Source: Rudanella sp031411995
GTDB taxonomy: Bacteria; Bacteroidota; Bacteroidia; Cytophagales; Spirosomataceae
Assembly (NCBI GenBank): GCA_031411995.1
Contig: JANOCD010000007.1
Coordinates: 71,180-135,179, forward strand
Reading direction: 5' to 3'
DNA: 64,000 bases
This document shows, piece after piece, positions 9,336-18,076 of this stretch. The position numbers and the translations under genes were made by a program. The notes beneath the pieces are model-generated. The model was given only the letters and a program-made list of their open reading frames with translations, ran no database searches and was not told where the DNA came from. Numbering within the stretch: position 1 is the stretch's first letter; every line of letters begins with the position of its first letter.

Positions 9336-10661
9336 ATGACCCCTTATGCGACCCCTTGTCTTACCCTTAGTCTGTTGATTAGCAGCCTGTTTTCGCTCAT
9401 CCCTGCTGTTGCCCAGGATCTGGAACCCGGAAAAAACGGCACCGTGCAACCCTCTTATCGGAAGGAGATTGAGCAACTAACCAAACACCGTCAAATCCAG
9501 GCGGCATTTGCGTCTATCGTTGCCCAAAATGGGCGAAACCGCGACGAACTCATTCTGCTCACCGAGATTCCAGCCCCGCCGTTCAAAGAAGAAAAACGGG
9601 CCGCCCAATTCGCCACTATGCTTCGGGAAGCTGGTGCCGACTCGGTCTGGATTGACAAAGTGGGGAATGTGCTGGCCTTGCGTAAAGGCAAAAATCCGAA
9701 CCGGTGTGTAGCTTTAGATGGCCATTTGGATACCGTGTTCCCGCCCGAAACCGATGTGAAGGTCAAAACCAAGGGCGATACTCTGTTTGCACCGGGCATC
9801 GGCGACGACACGCGGGGGCTGGTTATGGTTGTGTCGGTGCTGCGGGCCATGGAAGCTGCCAAGCTGGAAACCCAGGCCGATGTGCTCTTCATTGGTTCGG
9901 TGGGCGAAGAAGGCCTGGGCGATCTGAGGGGCGTGAAACACCTGTTCAGTGATCAAAGCCGACGGATTGATGCCTGGGTGGCCATCGACGGGGGTGATCT
10001 TGGGCGAATGAGCAACAAGGGGCTGGGGTCTTACCGCTATCGCGTGACGTTTAAAGGCCCCGGCGGGCATTCGTGGGGGGCATTTGGCCTGGCAAACCCC
10101 CAGCACGCGCTGGGTTCGGCCATCCATTACTTTTCAAAAGTTGCTGACAAATTCACCCGAACGGGTGCCAGAACCAGCTACAACGTGGGCCGAATTGGCG
10201 GGGGTACGTCGGTTAATTCCATCGCGTTTGAGTCGTGGATGGAAGTGGATATGCGTTCCGAAATTCCCGAAAACCTAAACTTAGTCGATTCGCTGCTGAA
10301 AGTCTCTGTTCAACAGGCGTTGCAGGAACACAATGTCCTGCGCCGAAGCGGGCCTGCGTTGACCGTTGACATCGCTAAAATTGGCGACCGTCCCTCCGGC
10401 GAATTACCGGAAACGTTGCCTCTGGTTCAGCGCGGAATGGCGGCCGTCGCCTATTTTGGCCTTACCCCAAGTCTGTCAAGGGGTTCTACGAATTCCAATA
10501 TTCCCATTTCAAGGGGTATTCCTGCGGTTACGCTGGGTCGAGGGGGCAGATCAGGCAATGCTCACGCGCTTAATGAATGGTGGTATGACGATGAGGGGTA
10601 CAAAGCCATTCAATTGACCTTGCTGACGCTGGTTGCCGAAGCGGGTCTGCAAAACCCCTGA
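9336..10661 (+). CDS. M20-family metallopeptidase, exported
   Basis: 441 residues from ATG 9336. An in-frame GTG at 9288 would add 16 residues ahead of the signal peptide (MTPYATPCLTLSLLISSLFS...VAQ), so the internal ATG is preferred. The M20 dizinc site is visible: H130 and D132 in DGHLDTVFP, D157/D158 in GIGDDTRG, the catalytic pair E191-E192 in SVGEEGLGD, and a late His in NAHALNEWW. The dimerisation domain (FKGPGGHSWGAFG) sits between the two catalytic halves. Such enzymes hydrolyse di/tripeptides or N-acylated amino acids, here in the periplasm. The exact substrate cannot be read from sequence. It is followed by a relic-bearing gap. Confidence 0.88.
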   Translation: MTPYATPCLTLSLLISSLFSLIPAVAQDLEPGKNGTVQPSYRKEIEQLTKHRQIQAAFASIVAQNGRNRDELILLTEIPAPPFKEEKRAAQFATMLREAGADSVWIDKVGNVLALRKGKNPNRCVALDGHLDTVFPPETDVKVKTKGDTLFAPGIGDDTRGLVMVVSVLRAMEAAKLETQADVLFIGSVGEEGLGDLRGVKHLFSDQSRRIDAWVAIDGGDLGRMSNKGLGSYRYRVTFKGPGGHSWGAFGLANPQHALGSAIHYFSKVADKFTRTGARTSYNVGRIGGGTSVNSIAFESWMEVDMRSEIPENLNLVDSLLKVSVQQALQEHNVLRRSGPALTVDIAKIGDRPSGELPETLPLVQRGMAAVAYFGLTPSLSRGSTNSNIPISRGIPAVTLGRGGRSGNAHALNEWWYDDEGYKAIQLTLLTLVAEAGLQNP

Positions 10662-10682
10662 TTCTTTGTCGTTTATAGTTTC

Positions 10683-10880
10683 TATCGGGATGGCTTGTCA
10701 CAGGGAGCCGACGATTATCTGACCAAGCCTTTTGACCTGACTGAGTTGCAGGCTGGTCATCCCGTTTCGGAAACGGCGTATCTGGTTGGTTTTGAGCATC
10801 CCACCAACTTTGCAACGGCCTTCAAGGAAGTGTATCAACTGACCCCCACCGAGTTTGTGACCGCTACTGTCAATCGGTAG
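10683..10880 (+). pseudogene. relic of a response-regulator/AraC hybrid two-component protein
   Basis: A short frame without a good start codon joins two pieces. The first is the end of a receiver domain, GLSQGADDYLTKPFDLTEL, containing the conserved Lys-Pro-Phe. The second is the end of an AraC-type DNA-binding domain, VSETAYLVGFEHPTNFATAF then KEVYQLTPTEF. In intact hybrid sensors these are separated by a linker and the first AraC helix-turn-helix, about 80-100 residues that are missing here. The rest of the protein (sensor and kinase) is also absent. The frame stayed open across the junction, but the product cannot be a working regulator. Intact relatives normally control nearby SusCD loci. 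Confidence 0.75.
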
Positions 10881-11032
10881 CCGATACGTCAAATTATATC
10901 AACCCTTTTCTGGTACTGCTCAAAAAGTATTTTGCCGACGAGTGAACGCCACGGGGATGATAGACATCCTGCGTGAAATGGCCGATCTGATCGGCGAATC
11001 GGACGGGGGAAGCATCCTTACCACTTAACCCT
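10881..11032 (+). other. gap with possible coding debris upstream of the MFS gene
   Basis: Two short overlapping frames look coding-like. One reads YINPFLVLLKKYFADE and stops at 10942-10944. The other begins near 10945 (NATGMIDILREMADL) and stops just before the MFS start. They could be one frameshifted C-terminal fragment. I cannot assign a family. Confidence 0.25.
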
Positions 11033-12280
11033 ATGCAAACCGAAGCCATTCCTCCCAAGACCACCAACATGACCCGTGCCTGGCTCGTGGTGGCCCTGTT
11101 GTGCGTGGTGGGGTGCCTTAATTACCTCGACCGGATCATGATCACTACCATGCGCGGCTCCATTGTGGCCGCCATTCCCATGACCGACGCGCAGTTTGGG
11201 TTGCTCACGGCGGTATTCTTGTGGATTTATGGCCTGCTGAGTCCGTTTGCGGGTTTCCTGGCCGACCGTTTTTCGCGAAGTCGGGTCATTATCGGCAGTC
11301 TGTTCGTGTGGTCGGTGGTGACGTGGCTCACCGCCCATGCCACCACCTTCAACGAGTTGCTGGCCACGCGGGCCTTAATGGGTATCAGCGAAGCCTGTTA
11401 CATTCCGGCGGCACTGTCGCTCATTGTCGATTATCACCGGGGCAAAACCCGTTCGCTGGCCACGGGGATTCACATGGCCGGTATCATGATCGGGCAAAGC
11501 CTGGGGTTCATGGGGGGCACCCTTGCCGAACGGTATGTCTGGAGCAGTGCCTTCCAGATTTTCGGGCTTTTTGGCATTGTCTATGCCATTTTTCTTCTGT
11601 TTGTGCTGCGCGATGCACCCACCTCGCCAACCCAGTCCGAAACAAGCGGGCAACCCCAAAAAGCGAACTTTTGGTTAGGTATCAGGAGCCTGTTCCGTCA
11701 ACCCTCCTTCCTCCTGTTATTGTTGTTTTGGGGTATATTAGGCATGGTTGGCTGGCTTATTGTGGGCTGGTTACCAACCTATTACAAAGAGCAGTTCAGC
11801 CTCTCGCAGAGCGAAGCTGGGGTCTACGCCACGGGCTACCTGCACTCGGCAAGTTTGATTGGGGTATTACTGGGTGGCTTTCTGGCCGACCGCTGGAGCC
11901 TGACCAACCGACGGGCGCGGGTGCTGTTGCCCGCTATTGGCCTGTTGCTGGCAGCCCCGGCGGTCTATCTGGCCAGTTCAACCCCTGTGCTGGCCGTAGC
12001 CGTGGTTGGCTTTATCGTTTACGCCCTCACCCGCACTTTCAGCGATGCCAACCTGATGCCCATTTTGTGTACCGTGGCCGACGACCGCTACCGGGCTACG
12101 GGCTACGGTGTCCTGAACCTATTTGCCTGTGTGGTGGGTGGGCTGGGAATCTACGCGGGCGGTGTGTTGCGCGATGCCCACATCGACGTTCGGATTCTGT
12201 TTCAAATTGCGGCTGGCGGCATGGTAGTCTGCGCAGGATTATTGCTTTTTGTGAAGTCCAAAACAGAACGAGTCTATTAA
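11033..12280 (+). CDS. MFS transporter
   Basis: 415 residues with 12 hydrophobic segments. The classic motif A is present in the loop between helices 2 and 3 (GFLADRFSRSR) and repeated in the second half (GGFLADRWSLTNRR). Helix 1 carries NYLDRIMITT, typical of sugar-acid/organic-anion type MFS porters (ACS/spinster-like group). It should move a small metabolite across the inner membrane, probably a sugar acid given its neighbours: a haem-c dehydrogenase-like protein, a racemase relic and a 2-hydroxyacid dehydrogenase. A second in-frame ATG 12 codons in (MTRAWLVV) is an alternative start. The next gene begins 23 bases downstream. Confidence 0.85.
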   Translation: MQTEAIPPKTTNMTRAWLVVALLCVVGCLNYLDRIMITTMRGSIVAAIPMTDAQFGLLTAVFLWIYGLLSPFAGFLADRFSRSRVIIGSLFVWSVVTWLTAHATTFNELLATRALMGISEACYIPAALSLIVDYHRGKTRSLATGIHMAGIMIGQSLGFMGGTLAERYVWSSAFQIFGLFGIVYAIFLLFVLRDAPTSPTQSETSGQPQKANFWLGIRSLFRQPSFLLLLLFWGILGMVGWLIVGWLPTYYKEQFSLSQSEAGVYATGYLHSASLIGVLLGGFLADRWSLTNRRARVLLPAIGLLLAAPAVYLASSTPVLAVAVVGFIVYALTRTFSDANLMPILCTVADDRYRATGYGVLNLFACVVGGLGIYAGGVLRDAHIDVRILFQIAAGGMVVCAGLLLFVKSKTERVY

Positions 12281-12303
12281 CCGTTTTACAAGCCAAAATC
12301 CCC

Positions 12304-15300
12304 ATGAATGTCTCGCTTCGCCGACTTACGGGTTTATTGCTAATCAGTGGTGTAATCGGCTGTACGACCTCCCTACAGCAACAACGAAGCCCCGTGTCCG
12401 TGTCCGAATCTACCTACAGCGGGGGCGATTTCGATGAGCATATCCGCAAATCGGAGCCGTGTTCGCCGGAGGAAGAGATGGCCGGTTTTACGCTTCAACC
12501 CGGTTTCAAAATCGAACTGTTTGCCTCGGAACCGCTCATTGGCAAACCGCTCAATATGGCCTTCGATGCCAAAGGGCGGCTCTGGGTGACGCAATCGGCC
12601 GAATACCCGGGCCCAGCGAAGGTGGGACAGGGAAAAGACCGTGTTACGATTCTGGAAGACACTGACAACGACGGGAAAGCCGACAAATTCACGCCCGTGC
12701 TCGATACACTCAACATTCCCATTGGCCTTTTGCCCCTTCAGGATGGGTTGCTGACCTATAGCATTCCGAATCTGTATCGCTATACCGACACCAACCGGTA
12801 CGCCGGAGCGGGCGACGGGAAGCTGGACCAAAGCCGCCGGTTGCTGGGGCCGTTTGAATACAAAGACACCCACGGCATGGTGAATCACCTCACCCGGGGC
12901 TTCGATGGTTGGATTCAGGCGTGCCACGGCTTCACGAATCTCTCGAAAGTAATGGGAACGGATGGCGACACCCTGGAGATGGGGTCGGGAAACACGTTCC
13001 GGTTTCGGGTAGACGGAACCCGGGCGGAGTTGTTCACCAAAGGCCGCGTGAATCCCTTCGGGTTGGTCTATGACAATTGGGGGTATCTCTACTCGCCCGA
13101 CAGCCATTCGTCGCCCCTAACCCAATTGATTCGGGGAGCCGAGTACCCACATTTTGGGCGTATTGCTGAGGGAATTGGATTTGCGCCACACATGAAACTC
13201 CACGAGCAGGAGGCCACCGCCCTGTCGGGTATTGCCCTGCCATCGAACAAGTTATTCCCCGAAGCTTACCGGAAGAGCCTGTTTATTGGCGACGTGGTCA
13301 AATGTCGAATTTATCGCAACTCATTCACGTTCAACGGTTCATCGCCCGTGGCAACGAGCGAAGCAGACCTGTTACGAAGCACTGATCCGTGGTTTCGTCC
13401 CGTCGATATGCTCGAAGGGCCGGATGGTGCGCTCTACGTAGCCGACTTTTATAATCGTGTAATTGGTCATTACGAAGTGCCGCTGGATAACCCCGGTCGC
13501 GACCGGCAACGGGGCCGCATCTGGCGCATCACCTACCAGGGAAAAACCGACCCGATTGGCCGCACCGACTGGACCAAAGCCACTATCGACGAGTTGATTC
13601 GGGCGTTGGCCCTGGGCAACCTGCCAGTCCGAATGCTGGTGACCGATCAGTTAGTGAACCGCATTGGTGAACCCGCCGTGGAACGGTTGTTGGCCGCCCT
13701 CAAAAAATCGGGCACTAAACCCGATCAATATGTGCACTGTCTGTGGGCGTTGCATCAGCTCAACGCCCTGCCCGAAGCCAACTTACTAAAAGCCGCCCGG
13801 CACAAAAACCCACTCATTCGTACTCACGCGCTCCGGGCAATGCATGAAGCACCGGGAGCCGGGACACCGGGTTTACCAGTGGGCAAACCCGTGCGGAACG
13901 ATGCCCTATATGCAGTGCTGAAGAAAGGATTGAGCGATCCGAATCCGCACGTGCAGCGGGCCGCCGTGGAAACCATGCCCGACTACCCAACTCTCCAAAC
14001 CGTGCGGACCTTGCTGGCTTTTCAGCCTAAAATCCCGTCCAACGATACGCACCTGACCTACACCATGAGTTTGGCCCTTCGGGCGTTGCTACGCAACAAA
14101 CCACTTGGTAATGAGGTCGCTACGGCCAACTGGTCGGCAGCAGAACGGACCTTGTTGAACACACCCATGAGCGGGGTGAACGAAGCGTATGCCGGGCAGT
14201 TTCTGTTTCAGTCGGTTAAAACACTGACGTTGACTAAAGAAGATGAATTGAAGTTTTTAGGCCATGCCGCCAAATTTTTGCCCCCCGCCGAACGGGACAA
14301 TCTCATTGCCTTTGTCCGAAAAAAATATGACACCGACCGCAGTAGTCAGTTCGTGCTGTTTCGGGCGGTGCAACAGGCTGTGAAAGGACAAAAGCCCGGC
14401 CCCGTGGCTTCAGGTGGGAACCGGAGCGATTCGGGGACGGGTGAGTTGTTGAAACAGTGGGCGGTGGTATTGGCGAACCAGTTAGTGGTGTTGCAACCGT
14501 CAGACTGGTCGTTTACCCTGGCCGAATTTCTATACCTGAAAGACCATCCCGTTCTGTTCAGTCCACCCCCGCAAAACACATCTTTGGCCAAAAACCTCAA
14601 GTTTATGGGCTTCGAACAAGGCGGCTACAAGGGCGTGGTTCGGTCGCCAATGTTCATTGCACCCAAAAGCCTGTCGTTCACGGCGGTTCAGGTAAACGGG
14701 GCCACTAACATAGGTGGGGGGCATTTGGTACGGCTGGTGTCGGCCACCGATACGGCTAATGTGCTGGTCTGTACGGAGTTTATCAAAACGAACGACTACC
14801 GGGCCGAGTCGGTAGACTGGGATTTATTGGCGTATGCGGGCCAACCAGTTCAAGTTGAGATTGTTGATAACTCGTCGGGAGTGATTCGGGTCGGCGATTT
14901 CAGAGGGCTACCCACCCCCTTGCTGCCCACCATCAGCCCCAAAGACCTGGCCGAACAAAAACGGTTTGGAATGGAATTGGCCGGGGAGTTCGGTATGGTC
15001 ACGCTGGAGCCGATGCTGAAACAAACCCTGCTCGACCCGACACAACCCTACTATTTCCGGCTGTCGAGTGCCAGAGCCTTGATGAAACTGGCCCCCGACA
15101 CCTACGCGGCTACCCTCGGGGGCTACATCGAAGACGAGAAAAATCCGGTTGGGTTCCGCACGGATCTGGCTACTACTCTCGGCGATTCGCCACGCCGTGG
15201 CAACGGACCGCAATCGACGCAGGCGGTGATGGAATCGGCTCTCAAACGCACCAAAGGCGATGTGCAATTGGAGTTGTTGAAGTCGCTGGCTTCGTCGTCG

Positions 15301-15915
15301 TTTGGTAAGGATCTGATTATGGCGCAGGTTCATGCCGGAACGCTCTACACCCGGATTCTGGTGCAGCCTGGCATCGAGGATCGGCTCATGCTCAACATCA
15401 GCGAGAAACAGAAGGCCAAATTCAAGCAACTTACGGCCAACCTCTCTCCCATCGACGAAGAGCGGGAGAAACTGATTGTCAGTCGGTTGAACTCATTCAC
15501 AACCACACCCGGCCTTCCCGAAAGCGGTAAGCAAGTGTTCGTGGCCAACTGCTCGGCCTGCCATCAGATTGCCAAAGAAGGGGGGCTTATTGGTCCGCAA
15601 TTGGATGGTATCGGCAGTTGGGGCAGCAAATCGCTGGCCACCAAAATTCTGGACCCCAACCGTAACATCTCCGAAGCCTTCCGGGTCTATACCATCAAAC
15701 TCAAATCAGGCGTGGTGCAAACGGGCCTGTTTCGGCGCGACGATGAACAGTCGATTACGTATGCCGATGCCACCGGCTCCGAATTTGTGGTGTCGCGTAC
15801 TGATCTTGCTGAGGTGCAGGCTTCGCGGCACACGCTCATGCCCGACCATTTCGGGAAGGTGCTACCGGAAAAGGAGTTCAATGATTTATTGGGGTATTTG
15901 CTGAGTGTGAAGTGA
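12304..15915 (+). CDS. large haem-c lipoprotein, PVC-type (membrane-bound dehydrogenase domain + CxxCH cytochrome)
   Basis: 1203 residues from ATG 12304. The same frame is open far upstream, but only here does a lipoprotein signal begin (LLLISGVIGC). Order: propeller-like 'membrane-bound dehydrogenase' domain at about 60-420 (FTLQPGFKIELFASEPLIG, RLWVTQSAEYPGP, then DGALYVADFYNRVIGHYE); HEAT-like helical repeats at about 440-700; a middle beta domain; and a C-terminal cytochrome with C1083-S-A-C1086-H1087 followed by the conserved IGPQLDGIG and ILDPNRNISE. This matches the fused proteins first noted in Planctomycetes and common in Cytophagales. They are thought to oxidise sugars or related compounds in the periplasm and pass electrons to the respiratory chain. 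The substrate is unknown. Confidence 0.88.
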   Translation: MNVSLRRLTGLLLISGVIGCTTSLQQQRSPVSVSESTYSGGDFDEHIRKSEPCSPEEEMAGFTLQPGFKIELFASEPLIGKPLNMAFDAKGRLWVTQSAEYPGPAKVGQGKDRVTILEDTDNDGKADKFTPVLDTLNIPIGLLPLQDGLLTYSIPNLYRYTDTNRYAGAGDGKLDQSRRLLGPFEYKDTHGMVNHLTRGFDGWIQACHGFTNLSKVMGTDGDTLEMGSGNTFRFRVDGTRAELFTKGRVNPFGLVYDNWGYLYSPDSHSSPLTQLIRGAEYPHFGRIAEGIGFAPHMKLHEQEATALSGIALPSNKLFPEAYRKSLFIGDVVKCRIYRNSFTFNGSSPVATSEADLLRSTDPWFRPVDMLEGPDGALYVADFYNRVIGHYEVPLDNPGRDRQRGRIWRITYQGKTDPIGRTDWTKATIDELIRALALGNLPVRMLVTDQLVNRIGEPAVERLLAALKKSGTKPDQYVHCLWALHQLNALPEANLLKAARHKNPLIRTHALRAMHEAPGAGTPGLPVGKPVRNDALYAVLKKGLSDPNPHVQRAAVETMPDYPTLQTVRTLLAFQPKIPSNDTHLTYTMSLALRALLRNKPLGNEVATANWSAAERTLLNTPMSGVNEAYAGQFLFQSVKTLTLTKEDELKFLGHAAKFLPPAERDNLIAFVRKKYDTDRSSQFVLFRAVQQAVKGQKPGPVASGGNRSDSGTGELLKQWAVVLANQLVVLQPSDWSFTLAEFLYLKDHPVLFSPPPQNTSLAKNLKFMGFEQGGYKGVVRSPMFIAPKSLSFTAVQVNGATNIGGGHLVRLVSATDTANVLVCTEFIKTNDYRAESVDWDLLAYAGQPVQVEIVDNSSGVIRVGDFRGLPTPLLPTISPKDLAEQKRFGMELAGEFGMVTLEPMLKQTLLDPTQPYYFRLSSARALMKLAPDTYAATLGGYIEDEKNPVGFRTDLATTLGDSPRRGNGPQSTQAVMESALKRTKGDVQLELLKSLASSSFGKDLIMAQVHAGTLYTRILVQPGIEDRLMLNISEKQKAKFKQLTANLSPIDEEREKLIVSRLNSFTTTPGLPESGKQVFVANCSACHQIAKEGGLIGPQLDGIGSWGSKSLATKILDPNRNISEAFRVYTIKLKSGVVQTGLFRRDDEQSITYADATGSEFVVSRTDLAEVQASRHTLMPDHFGKVLPEKEFNDLLGYLLSVK

Positions 15916-15977
15916 GTTTTTCGGCATGATTATAGGTTATTAGACGGAATAGCCCAATCAGGCTTACCCCATGCACA

Positions 15978-17822
15978 ATGGACACGAACGATAAGGGAGC
16001 ATCCCGCCGTAACTTTTTGAAGAATACCCTGGTCGGGGCAGTTGTCGCGCCGGGTGTATCGCCGATTTTAGCGGCCACAAACACACCGTTGGCAACCGAA
16101 ACTGAAACGGTGTCTAAGCCTGGCTCCAACCCGGTTTTGGGTAAACACCGCAACATGTTCAATGGCGACACCTGCGTTTATTTCTACAACCCGGAACTGT
16201 GGCAACCCGACGACTATTCGCTGAAGGTGGTTAAAAATCCCCGCACCGGTAAAATGAATACCAAACCCACGGCGGAAGGCGGACCGTTCAAGGCCAAAGC
16301 CATTCATCGGTATGTGGATGTGCTGGCCGACAGCGGTATCGACACGTTCATTATCAACGCCAATGCCTCGCGGGCCTGGTATCCAAGCAAAACCATCCCG
16401 ACCATTCTGGATGGCTACAAACGGGGCGACCGGAATTATTTTCGGGGCCACGCCATTTGCCAGGGAATCACCGAACCCGAAGCCGTGGAAGAGTTTCTGG
16501 ATTCGTTCGAGCGATTTATGAACCGCTATGTGGACCTGCTCGACGGGGGTGTGGACTGGCTGGCCGAAACATCGGTGGCCTGCCGACGGCGCAACGTTTC
16601 GCCCTGGGTGAGCGTCCGCATGAACGATTTGCACGGCAGTAACAATTTTGAGGGCAGCTTTTTTAATTTACCCCTGCTCAAACAAAAGGAAATGCGCCTG
16701 CAAAATAGCGCCTACGGGTCGCAGAATTTCCTCTACCGGCAAGGGCTGAATTACGAAAAGCCGGAAGTCCGCAAACTGATGTTCGAACAGATTCGGGAGG
16801 TGGTTGAAGACTATGATTTCGAGGGACTGGAACTGGACTGGTGGCGGCAACCGCTGTGCTGCGAACCCAATGCGTCGCCCGAAACGCTGGCCATGATGAA
16901 CGACTGGATTCGGGAGATTCGTGCCCTGACGCAACGACGGGCAAAAAAAATTGGCCGACCTTACCCCCTGAGTCTGCGGATTCCGGGGCGGTTAGACATC
17001 CTCAAAAGCATTGGTCTCGATGTGGTAACGCTGTGCCGCGAAGGAACCATTGATCTGGTTTGCCCGTCCGGTTTCTGGTGTACCACCTGGGATATGCCCC
17101 ACGATGCCCTGCGCAAACAACTGGGCGAACGGGTGGCCATTCACGGGGTGATCGAAGACGGAGCCAACGGACTGGCTACCATTGACCGGCAGCGGGATCT
17201 TAGTCAGAAAATACGGTATATTTCGGCGAGTCGAGAAATGCTGTACGGTAATGCTGCGGGTAAACTGGCGATGGGTGCCAACGGGATCGAATGGTTCAAT
17301 TTCTACTGCACCGACCAACCCAACATTCCCGGAATGCGGGCCGATTACCAGGCCATGCGCGGCATCGATAGGCTTGACACGCTACGGGGACAACCCAAGC
17401 ACTACTCATTGGGCATTGGTGGAAGTTCGTTCAACCTGACTCCCTTTGAATTACCGGCTCAACTGCCGGTGGTACTGGAACCCAATGGGCAGCGGCCTTT
17501 TAAACTCGCCATGTGTGCCGAACCCGGCGACCGCAACCTCGACCTGACTATTCAACTGGTGCTGAAAGCCGAGGATGACCTGAAATTTATGGGGGTTTCG
17601 TTCAACGGGTGCTGGCCGCAACTTAAAAATGAGCGAACCGAAGCCCTGCTCCTCCCCTGCGGCCCCCTGACGCACTTCACCAAAGACCACGTGGGCTATA
17701 ATTACAGTTTCCCGGTATCGCTGCTGCGCGATGGCTGGAACGAGATTGTGGTGGAGAACGGGGGTAAACAAGCTCTCACTATCGCCTGCATCGAACTGGC
17801 CGTTCGGCCCAAACAGGCATAG
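15978..17822 (+). CDS. Tat-exported protein of unknown function, TIM-barrel-like
   Basis: 614 residues starting with a Tat signal (SRRNFLKNTLVGAVVAPG). The core resembles a (beta/alpha)8 glycoside-hydrolase-like fold, with strand-end motifs DTFIINANASRAWY, SPWVSVRMNDLHG, EGLELDWWRQPLCCEP and PLSLRIPGR. D and W in ELDWW sit where catalytic or substrate residues are often found. The C-terminal ~120 residues look like a beta-sandwich. I do not recognise a numbered glycoside hydrolase family. Export through Tat suggests folding or cofactor loading in the cytoplasm. It lies 62 bases after the haem-c lipoprotein and probably belongs to the same transcript. Confidence 0.75.
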   Translation: MDTNDKGASRRNFLKNTLVGAVVAPGVSPILAATNTPLATETETVSKPGSNPVLGKHRNMFNGDTCVYFYNPELWQPDDYSLKVVKNPRTGKMNTKPTAEGGPFKAKAIHRYVDVLADSGIDTFIINANASRAWYPSKTIPTILDGYKRGDRNYFRGHAICQGITEPEAVEEFLDSFERFMNRYVDLLDGGVDWLAETSVACRRRNVSPWVSVRMNDLHGSNNFEGSFFNLPLLKQKEMRLQNSAYGSQNFLYRQGLNYEKPEVRKLMFEQIREVVEDYDFEGLELDWWRQPLCCEPNASPETLAMMNDWIREIRALTQRRAKKIGRPYPLSLRIPGRLDILKSIGLDVVTLCREGTIDLVCPSGFWCTTWDMPHDALRKQLGERVAIHGVIEDGANGLATIDRQRDLSQKIRYISASREMLYGNAAGKLAMGANGIEWFNFYCTDQPNIPGMRADYQAMRGIDRLDTLRGQPKHYSLGIGGSSFNLTPFELPAQLPVVLEPNGQRPFKLAMCAEPGDRNLDLTIQLVLKAEDDLKFMGVSFNGCWPQLKNERTEALLLPCGPLTHFTKDHVGYNYSFPVSLLRDGWNEIVVENGGKQALTIACIELAVRPKQA

Positions 17823-17837
17823 GTCCATTTACGATTC

Positions 17838-18057
17838 ATGAAAATCACCAACGTCGAAACCATCCTGCTTATGCCGGTCTTTTGCCCAATCCACTGCCCC
17901 ACCACCGGATTGCGTGTTATGCCACGGGTGGCACCAGCTCCCCCCCGAAAAACCAAGTTTGGGCATCGAACTTCGCCCCGATACCATCCGTCGGTTTCCG
18001 TTTGTGCCGGGTAGTGGCGAGTTCAACAGCGTTCCCGGTAAAATCCTGACAACCTGA
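17838..18057 (+). pseudogene. relic of a mandelate racemase/muconate lactonizing (enolase superfamily) gene
   Basis: Three recognisable pieces remain. The true start is MKITNVETILL at 17838. In a different frame comes YAGLLPNPLPHHRIACYATGG, matching the segment around the family's ...RV.AYA.GG motif, with the quote here limited to 21 or fewer symbols: key residues are HHRIACYATGG. In a third frame is the C-terminus LGIELRPDTIRR to the stop at 18055. About 300 residues, including all metal ligands, are missing. Two internal deletions and their frame changes explain the layout. The intact enzyme would have been a sugar-acid dehydratase or racemase, which fits the MFS, dehydrogenase and cytochrome genes around it. 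Confidence 0.78.
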
Positions 18058-18076
18058 CTTTTAGCCCCATTTTTTT

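Noticed and set aside
11221..12303. Very long open frame upstream of the haem-c lipoprotein, which would add 361 residues
   Set aside because: It runs out of frame through the MFS transporter gene, gives low-complexity Cys/Arg/Gly-rich protein, and the lipoprotein signal at 12304 is the natural start.
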